DNA of 64,000 nt from Halobacillus faecis (GTDB taxonomy: Bacteria > Bacillota > Bacilli > Bacillales > Halobacillaceae): positions 186,001 through 250,000 of the forward strand of contig NZ_BJYD01000026.1 in the NCBI RefSeq assembly GCF_007991335.1, read 5' to 3'. A model generated the notes under the pieces. The model was not told where the DNA came from. It was given only the letters and a program-made list of their open reading frames with translations, and did no database searches. The translations under genes and the position numbers were made by a program. Positions 58,691 through 64,000 of the stretch are shown here, one piece after another. How positions within the stretch are numbered: position 1 is the stretch's first letter; every line of letters begins with the position of its first letter.

Positions 58691-59059
58691 CTAAACTGTT
58701 GATTTATTGAACAGATAATCTATTAAAATGACAATATAGGCTGCCATTAAGCCCAAAACTACTGAAATCAAATGGAAATATTCTTCAAACTGAAGGGCAA
58801 TGACTACGGCTAATGCGCCGGAAGCCAATCGCGTAAACGTACCAATTCCTCTTACGGAGCGGTTATCTGCGGAAGCTTCGCCAAGCTTGCGGATCTTTCT
58901 TTGCATGAGCCAGAGGTTGTAGAAACTCAATGCACTTCCTAACAGAAGTCCGAGGAAAATCGGTTGCCAAGGGGTGATACCCCAACCAAGTACAAATAAA
59001 GCCAGAAGATAGAACATCCATTTTCGCTGACGGGTCATCATCTGTTGATATCCTTGCAT
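58691..59059 (-). CDS. atpI: ATP synthase subunit I
   Basis: A 122-residue protein with four membrane spans, basic in its first loop (MQRKIRKLGEASADNRSVRG). AtpI helps assemble the c-ring in other bacteria. It begins 1 bp after the atpZ stop; ribosome site GGGAG is 9 bases away, inside atpZ. It is typical of the atp operon in Bacillaceae. Confidence 0.9.
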   Translation of the reverse strand: MQGYQQMMTRQRKWMFYLLALFVLGWGITPWQPIFLGLLLGSALSFYNLWLMQRKIRKLGEASADNRSVRGIGTFTRLASGALAVVIALQFEEYFHLISVVLGLMAAYIVILIDYLFNKSTV

Positions 59060-59060
59060 G

Positions 59061-59279
59061 TCAATCGTCTCCCGTGTACGTTCGTACTAAATGAATGGTC
59101 CCATATGTACCTGCACCTAACCCGAGGAGTAATCCTATGATTAAGAAAATGGGTTCCGTGGAATAGTGACTATCGATCCATTTCCCGAGGTAAACGCCGG
59201 CTAAAGGGCCGCCTGCGAGTTGGGATGTGATCATGCTGGTTAAAGCCATTGCTTTGAAGGGTGGTTCGGTCTGTTTCAT
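59061..59279 (-). CDS. atpZ: AtpZ/AtpI family protein
   Basis: A 72-residue protein with two membrane spans and the SQLAGGPLAGVYLGKWIDSHYSTEP loop (GGPLAGVYLGKWID is the family feature). AtpZ is known in alkaliphilic Bacillus as a partner of AtpI, linked to magnesium or calcium uptake. The start at 59279 follows GGAGGAAG by 6-7 bases. It is first in the operon and lies 73 bp downstream of the likely transcription start. Confidence 0.88.
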   Translation of the reverse strand: MKQTEPPFKAMALTSMITSQLAGGPLAGVYLGKWIDSHYSTEPIFLIIGLLLGLGAGTYGTIHLVRTYTGDD

Positions 59280-59358
59280 CCGTTCTTCCTCCACAATTTT
59301 CTAGTGGCTGAAAACCTTGTATGTCACCTATGAAAACCTTATCATTCCACACTATGTA

Positions 59359-59387
59359 AGAATACAATAGGGGTGGTTTGATGTCAA
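59359..59387 (-). promoter_or_regulatory. atp operon promoter
   Basis: -35 TTGACA (59382-59387), 17-bp spacer, -10 TATTCT (59359-59364), 80 bp before the atpZ start. A strong sigma-A match. Confidence 0.8.
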
Positions 59388-59540
59388 TGAGTTTGTGAGT
59401 AAAAGTACAAATGACAGACAAAATTCGATCACATTTTCGTCACATTTACGTCGAATTTACACTACAAACCAATATGTGGGACACAATACAGATATTATCT
59501 ATTTTGATCACCCGTTTTACATAGAATATCTTCGCTCACA

Positions 59541-59577
59541 AAAAAACGCCGCGCTTCCAGGCACAGCGTTTTTTTAC
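59541..59577 (-). terminator. terminator of the Vpr-like protease gene
   Basis: AAAAACGC...GCGTTTTT stem with long T-run, right at the protease stop. Confidence 0.8.
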
Positions 59578-61733
59578 CGTCTTCCTTCTATATAAATAGG
59601 AAACGGGTAGATCGATTCTTTTTTATCCGTATCAACAGTGACGATGGCGAGATAACTTCCTTCTAAGTTCAGGTCATCGATATTCACTTCACCTTTAATC
59701 AGACCGGATTGCAAATCCTTTACATCTAATAGAGTACCTGCGGTTAACATCGTACCCGCCCGGTATAAATCGACTCTCAAATGATCCACATCTTCTGCTA
59801 AGTGGAAACGATAAGCAGCCTGCCGATCGTTTTGCCAGGAAGTCTCCAGTTCAAACCCTGAGACAATTTCATAACTTGAAGTTTCTTTCACATACACATA
59901 CGGGACGCTGTACATATTTACTCCCTCTTGAACTTTAAGGAAGCCCTCGTGAACCCCCTCATCTAAAAAAGCAGCAGATACACGGAGTTCCACTGACAGT
60001 TCTTTCGCTTTTCCTGGTTCAATCTTTGCCGACATTGGAACCGTCCAGGAAACTCCACTTTCCATTACCGGCTTTTCAATGGAAATGGTGACAGGTACAT
60101 CTTTCAAGTTTCTTAGCGTTAAAGGCAATTGTTTTCTATAAATTCGATCTTCAATTTTCCCAAATGAGAGGGAGCTTTGCTCAATAAGCAATTCCGGCTC
60201 CAGAGCTTCATTAAGGTCTACATAACCAGCCCCTTGCTCTGTGGGTGGAAAAGGTTGTTTATCTGTCCCTATTAAATCCGCTGTACTTGTAAGCGCCTGT
60301 TTGATTTCTGCAGGGGTCCAATTCGGATGAGCCTCTTTTATTAAGGCGGCCATTCCGGCCACATGAGGAGCAGCCATACTTGTGCCTTGTAACGATTGAT
60401 ATCCACCTGGAACTGTACTATATATATCAACCCCGGGAGCCAGAATATCCGGTTTGATTTCCCAATTCGTTGTGACTGGCCCTCTCGAACTGAAGGGAGC
60501 AACCTGATCACCTAAAGAAACATTTATTGTCTCGACCCATTGATTTTGTTGTATGACTTTTTCCTTCAACCAATGTCCTGCTTCATTCGAAAGAGAGGCT
60601 ACAGGGATCGGCAGTTTCACTCCATCTAATCCTCCCTGAAAATTTCCTTTTTCATTATTGAAGATGAGTACAGCAACCGCACCTTTTTGGTAGGCCTTTA
60701 AAGCCTTATGACTGAAAGGGATGCCCCCTCTTTCAAACAAGACGATTTTCCCACGTACATCACCATACTCAGCCTCCCCCGTTCCTGCATAAGTGACGGG
60801 ATATTTTTTGGCTAATTCCCATGGAACAGATCCAGACATTGTTTGAATCAAAACCTTCTCCCTTTCACCTGGTACTTTTAGAACAGGGGCCTTCATAGAT
60901 AAAGCTGAAGCCCCTACTGTGATGGCATCCGAAGAAGTAGCTGGTGAGCCAATTGTCCAGCCATTCGGTCCAGAATTGCCCGCCGCTACGACAACGACTG
61001 TCCCTAACTCTACAGCTTTATTGACCGCATGGGTGGTTGGCCAGTCCGGCCCATTGACGTCGTTCCCTAAAGAAAGGTTGATGACATCCATTCCGTCCTT
61101 AACCGCTTCCTCTATGGCTGCAATCACTTGTACAGATGACCCTACTCCTCCAGGCCCTAAAGCCCGATAGGCATAAAGATCGGCATCTGGTGCTATTCCT
61201 TTCATTTTTCCATCTGCCCCTACAACACCTGCGACATGCGTGCCGTGAATCGTCGCCCCTTCCTCTACGGTTTCCATGGGATCGTCGTCAAAATCAACCG
61301 TGTCATAACCACCCTTGTAATTCTCTTTTAAATCCGGGTGATTGTAGTCAATCCCTGTATCTATAATCCCCACCTTAACGCCTTTGCCTGTTTGTGGATG
61401 GCGCATATGGTTTCTAATGACTTCTGTAGAAAAAAGTGGACCTTTCTCCACTTCTAGCGCTTCATAGGTGTGGACAGGGTGCTGGTTTTTTACAGCTTCC
61501 ATCCTTGCCACTTTTTCCAGTTCTTCTGCCGTCCCTCTAATCGCTACTCCATAAAAAATCGTGTCGTAACTTGTCACCACTTCAAGTCTTGGTAGTCTTC
61601 GCCCTACTTCTTTCAGGAAACGCTCTGGTGATTCGTCCAGTTCGACAATGATGGTAACTTCATCGTTCGGTTCAGGAGCACTGAATCCGGTCAATAAAAA
61701 TAAGCATGTGAAAAAAATAATCCCATATCGCAT
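59574..61733 (-). CDS. Vpr-like extracellular subtilisin with PA domain
   Basis: A secreted S8 protease of 719 residues. Signal peptide MRYGIIFFTCLFLLTGFSA, an I9 inhibitor-like region (about 25-95, VTIIVELDESPERFLKEV), catalytic Asp in GIIDTGIDYNHPDL (about 120), His in IHGTHVAGVVGADG (about 160), Ser in LQGTSMAAPHVAGMAAL (about 450), and a PA insert (about 320-390, VRGKIVLFERG then KGAVAVLIFNN). A C-terminal immunoglobulin-like region (about 500-715) follows. The start at 61733 follows AAAAAGGAG. It lies between wecB and the atp operon; a terminator ends it. Confidence 0.92.
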   Translation of the reverse strand: MRYGIIFFTCLFLLTGFSAPEPNDEVTIIVELDESPERFLKEVGRRLPRLEVVTSYDTIFYGVAIRGTAEELEKVARMEAVKNQHPVHTYEALEVEKGPLFSTEVIRNHMRHPQTGKGVKVGIIDTGIDYNHPDLKENYKGGYDTVDFDDDPMETVEEGATIHGTHVAGVVGADGKMKGIAPDADLYAYRALGPGGVGSSVQVIAAIEEAVKDGMDVINLSLGNDVNGPDWPTTHAVNKAVELGTVVVVAAGNSGPNGWTIGSPATSSDAITVGASALSMKAPVLKVPGEREKVLIQTMSGSVPWELAKKYPVTYAGTGEAEYGDVRGKIVLFERGGIPFSHKALKAYQKGAVAVLIFNNEKGNFQGGLDGVKLPIPVASLSNEAGHWLKEKVIQQNQWVETINVSLGDQVAPFSSRGPVTTNWEIKPDILAPGVDIYSTVPGGYQSLQGTSMAAPHVAGMAALIKEAHPNWTPAEIKQALTSTADLIGTDKQPFPPTEQGAGYVDLNEALEPELLIEQSSLSFGKIEDRIYRKQLPLTLRNLKDVPVTISIEKPVMESGVSWTVPMSAKIEPGKAKELSVELRVSAAFLDEGVHEGFLKVQEGVNMYSVPYVYVKETSSYEIVSGFELETSWQNDRQAAYRFHLAEDVDHLRVDLYRAGTMLTAGTLLDVKDLQSGLIKGEVNIDDLNLEGSYLAIVTVDTDKKESIYPFPIYIEGRR

Positions 61734-61793
61734 AAGCTTGTGCTCCTTTTTCCATAGCATTTGTCATAGCTACACGTTTATGCGTGATGAGCG

Positions 61794-61928
61794 TTAGGGT
61801 CGGCTGGCGTTTCCAACTTTATCAGTGGGTTTTAAGCTTTTATCGGCAAGCACCTGGTATGAATCAACGACTTTCGGTTTTTGATTGGTGACTTCAATGT
61901 TTTCATCAGGATCACCTAGAAGACGCAT
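61794..61928 (-). CDS. possible 44-residue peptide or gene remnant
   Basis: A short frame with coding-like composition, MRLLGDPDENIEVTNQKPKV, then a Lys/Asp/Ser-rich end ...GNASRP. A TAG stop lies in frame five codons upstream of the ATG and no ribosome site is visible. I do not recognise a family. It may be the tail end of a decayed gene, or chance. It is listed because the codon use looks real and it lies in an otherwise empty gap. Confidence 0.2.
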   Translation of the reverse strand: MRLLGDPDENIEVTNQKPKVVDSYQVLADKSLKPTDKVGNASRP

Positions 61929-61994
61929 AAAGGAAACTGCCTAAATGTCTCGTAACTTAGCCTTCATTATTCACTAGCTATTGCGATATTAAAG

Positions 61995-62030
61995 CAAAAA
62001 AGGACGGGGTCTTGGTGACCTCGTCCTTTA
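61995..62030 (-). terminator. terminator of upp-wecB
   Basis: AAAGGACGAGGTC / GACCCCGTCCTTT stem with T6. Confidence 0.86.
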
Positions 62031-62039
62031 GGGAGATTC

Positions 62040-63188
62040 TTATATAATTTCAAATGGTGCTGGTTTGTCTTCACGATGTTTAAAGAAATATCGAATCGCC
62101 TCTGCAATGCGGGCAGAAGCTTGCCCATCGCCATACGGGTTAGAGGCTTGAGCCATCGCTTCATGTTTTTTGTCATCCGATAACAATTCATGAGCGAGAT
62201 GGAAGATATGATCCTCTTCTGTTCCTGCAAGCTTCAATGTACCTGCCTCAATTCCCTCCGGACGTTCTGTCGTGTCACGAAGGACAAGGACAGGGACACC
62301 CAGTGAAGGTGCTTCTTCCTGCACGCCGCCTGAATCAGTCAAAATGAGGTGTGCTCTTGAAGCGAAATTGTGAAAATCGATAACATCAAGCGGTTCGATC
62401 AGCTTGATTCGATCGTCATTCCCTAAGATTTCGTCCGCTGTTTCTTTAACCACCGGATTTAAATGAACCGGGTAGACCACTTGAATGTCATTATGTTCCT
62501 GTACAAGACGCTTGATGGCCCGGAACATCTGCTTCATATTGTTCCCAAGGTTTTCACGACGGTGTGCCGTCATCAGAACAAGGCGTTTATCCCCTACTTC
62601 ATCAAGCACTTCAGACGCATAATCTTCCGCTACCGTGGTCTGTAAAGCATCAATCGCTGTATTCCCGGTAACAAAGATATTGTCTTCCGACTTATTTTCA
62701 GCAAGAAGATTGTCTCTTGATTTATTCGTCGGTGCAAAATGAAGGTCCGCCATAACACCGGTCAATTGGCGATTCATTTCTTCAGGGAACGGTGAGTACT
62801 TATTCCAAGTACGTAGTCCAGCTTCCACATGCCCGACAGGAATTTGGTTATAGTAAGCAGCCAAGGAAGCGGCAAAGGTTGTTGTTGTATCCCCATGGAC
62901 AAGCACAACATCCGGTTTCGTTTCCTTCATCACTTCGTCTAAACCTTCCAAAGCACGTGTCGTCACTTGAGCAAGTGACTGGCGGGCTTTCATAATATCC
63001 AGGTCAAAATCAGGTTCGATATCAAAGATGTTCAACACTTGATCTAACATCTCTCTGTGTTGGGCGGTTACTGCAACGATTGGCTCAAACTGTTCCGTAC
63101 GTTTTTTTAATTCAAGGACGAGCGGTGCCATTTTTATAGCTTCCGGTCTTGTCCCAAATATCGTCATTACTTTAATGCGTTCTGTCAT
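62040..63188 (-). CDS. wecB: UDP-N-acetylglucosamine 2-epimerase (non-hydrolysing)
   Basis: Makes UDP-ManNAc, used for teichoic acid linkage units and polysaccharides; called mnaA in B. subtilis. The 382-residue protein has IFGTRPEAIKMAPL (about 10-23), VTAQHREMLDQVL (about 39), HGDTTTTFAASLAA (about 95), HVEAGLRT (about 118) and LTDSGGVQEEAPSLGVPVLVLRDTTERPEG (about 287-316). The start follows AAAGGAGG. It is 30 bp downstream of upp, so the two are co-transcribed, as in B. subtilis. Confidence 0.95.
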   Translation of the reverse strand: MTERIKVMTIFGTRPEAIKMAPLVLELKKRTEQFEPIVAVTAQHREMLDQVLNIFDIEPDFDLDIMKARQSLAQVTTRALEGLDEVMKETKPDVVLVHGDTTTTFAASLAAYYNQIPVGHVEAGLRTWNKYSPFPEEMNRQLTGVMADLHFAPTNKSRDNLLAENKSEDNIFVTGNTAIDALQTTVAEDYASEVLDEVGDKRLVLMTAHRRENLGNNMKQMFRAIKRLVQEHNDIQVVYPVHLNPVVKETADEILGNDDRIKLIEPLDVIDFHNFASRAHLILTDSGGVQEEAPSLGVPVLVLRDTTERPEGIEAGTLKLAGTEEDHIFHLAHELLSDDKKHEAMAQASNPYGDGQASARIAEAIRYFFKHREDKPAPFEII

Positions 63189-63218
63189 GAGTGCTCCTCC
63201 TTTAATGAGGAAGTGGTT

Positions 63219-63851
63219 TTATTTGGTTCCGTACAAGCGGTCTCCTGCATCTCCTAAACCTGGTACGATATATCCCTTTTCGTTCAATTTCTCATCAAGA
63301 GCGGCAAGATATATGTCCACATCAGGGTGTTCTTTCTGTACAGCTTCTACACCTTCAGGGGCAGCTACTAGACACATTAAACGAATTTGTCGTGCTCCAC
63401 GTTTCTTCAAGGAGTGGATTGCTTCATTGGCTGATCCGCCTGTCGCAAGCATCGGATCGATGACAATCAGTTCACGTTCTTCAATATCACTTGGAAGCTT
63501 CACATAATATTCGACGGGCTGCAATGTTTCTGGATCGCGGTAAAGTCCAACGTGTCCAATTTTAGCAGCTGGAATCAATTGGATAATTCCATCTACCATA
63601 CCAAGCCCGGCTCTTAGAATAGGAACAAGTCCGATCTTTTTACCTGTCAGTACTTTTGCCTTCGCATCCTGTACGACTGGTGTATCGATAGACACTTCTT
63701 CCAATGGAAGATCTCGGGTGATCTCAAAGGCCATAAGTGCTGCTACTTCATCTACTAATTCACGGAAGTCTTTCGTCCCTGTCTCTTTTTTACGTATGTA
63801 CGTCAACTTATGTTGAATCAATGGGTGATCCAGTACATAAACGTTTGCCAT
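63219..63851 (-). CDS. upp: uracil phosphoribosyltransferase
   Basis: Salvages uracil to UMP. About 210 residues, close to B. subtilis Upp throughout: [30 protein letters not shown] (part HPLIQHKLT), [38 protein letters not shown] (PRPP loop), and [17 protein letters not shown]. Start at 63851 gives MANVYV, resembling MGKVYV, with AAGGAG 9 bases upstream; ATG two codons earlier is the alternative. A sigma-A promoter lies 37-65 bp upstream. Confidence 0.95.
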   Translation of the reverse strand: MANVYVLDHPLIQHKLTYIRKKETGTKDFRELVDEVAALMAFEITRDLPLEEVSIDTPVVQDAKAKVLTGKKIGLVPILRAGLGMVDGIIQLIPAAKIGHVGLYRDPETLQPVEYYVKLPSDIEERELIVIDPMLATGGSANEAIHSLKKRGARQIRLMCLVAAPEGVEAVQKEHPDVDIYLAALDEKLNEKGYIVPGLGDAGDRLYGTK

Positions 63852-63887
63852 TGCCATTCACTCCTTCTGAAAATTTACATCCTTTAA

Positions 63888-63916
63888 ATTGTACAGAAAA
63901 AGAAACCTCTCCGCAA
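63888..63916 (-). promoter_or_regulatory. upp promoter
   Basis: -35 TTGCGG (63911-63916), 17-bp spacer, -10 TACAAT (63888-63893). Confidence 0.55.
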
Positions 63917-63956
63917 CCTTTGACCGTATTACGAATTATTACAGAATTGCTCCCTT

Positions 63957-63980
63957 TTCTTGAAGACTCAGTTTCGAGAT
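63957..63980. repeat. partial copy of the 48029-48208 element end
   Basis: TTTCTTGAAG(A)CTCAGTTTCGAGA matches, in reverse orientation, the right end of the element near 48198-48222. The rest would lie beyond the window. Confidence 0.4.
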
Positions 63981-64000
63981 GTTTGTGCGGTAGTTTGGGG

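Larger units (their letters stand above)
61734..62039. other. 306-bp spacer between the protease gene and wecB
   Basis: Holds the wecB terminator (61995), a possible 44-residue frame, and the protease promoter region. Nothing else was recognised. Confidence 0.45.

Overview
The window looks like a 64-kb piece of a Bacillaceae chromosome. The gene order upp - mnaA/wecB - atp operon - ywzB - ywmB - murAA - spoIID - spoIIQ - spoIIID - mbl - flhO - flhP follows the Bacillus subtilis map. SinR, HutP, SpoIIID and GerPA-like spore proteins also place it among endospore formers. Very acidic lipoproteins and tails, and several dispersed hairpin elements, suggest a halotolerant genus such as Halobacillus or a relative; that is inference, not proof. 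No rRNA, tRNA, CRISPR array, transposase or prophage gene was seen.

Layout. 1-9041 is an alpha-galactoside operon on the minus strand (binding protein, two permeases, GH36 alpha-galactosidase, galK, galE running off the left edge) with a divergent ROK repressor, cre sites and AT-rich palindromes as likely operators. 9084-11091 holds a small lipoprotein, an LCP cell-wall ligase and a membrane protein. 11249-17176 is a complete histidine-degradation operon hutPHUIG, with a HutP antiterminator region and a cre site on its promoter. 17277-26348 is a second sugar operon on the minus strand: an ABC importer (binding protein and two permeases), a LacI repressor, a ThuA-like protein, two Gfo/Idh/MocA dehydrogenases, a TIM-barrel isomerase and a DUF624 protein. 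It has no glycoside hydrolase, and reads best as oxidative (3-keto) glycoside degradation. This is the most interesting system in the window.

26714-32539 mixes small heat-shock-like proteins, a compact set of GerPA/GerPC-like spore germination genes on both strands, another TIM-barrel isomerase, a PAP2 phosphatase with an altered motif, SinR without SinI, a CBS protein and a PilZ protein. 32682-37093 is an RND efflux pump with its adaptor. 37516-43157 contains small accessory genes (YjfB-like motility protein, two small membrane proteins, an acidic lipoprotein, fabZ) and a translationally coupled FAD monooxygenase/methyltransferase pair. 43179-59279 is the conserved sporulation, cell-shape, murein and ATP-synthase block. 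The right end has a Vpr-like subtilisin, UDP-GlcNAc 2-epimerase and upp.

Between genes there are unusually many hairpins. Four loci carry long stems built on the core GGTCATCCA, two of which act as terminators. There are at least three other families of dispersed non-coding repeat. Recognisable control sites include sigma-A promoters for atp, hut, upp and the LCP gene, and a sigma-E promoter for spoIIID.
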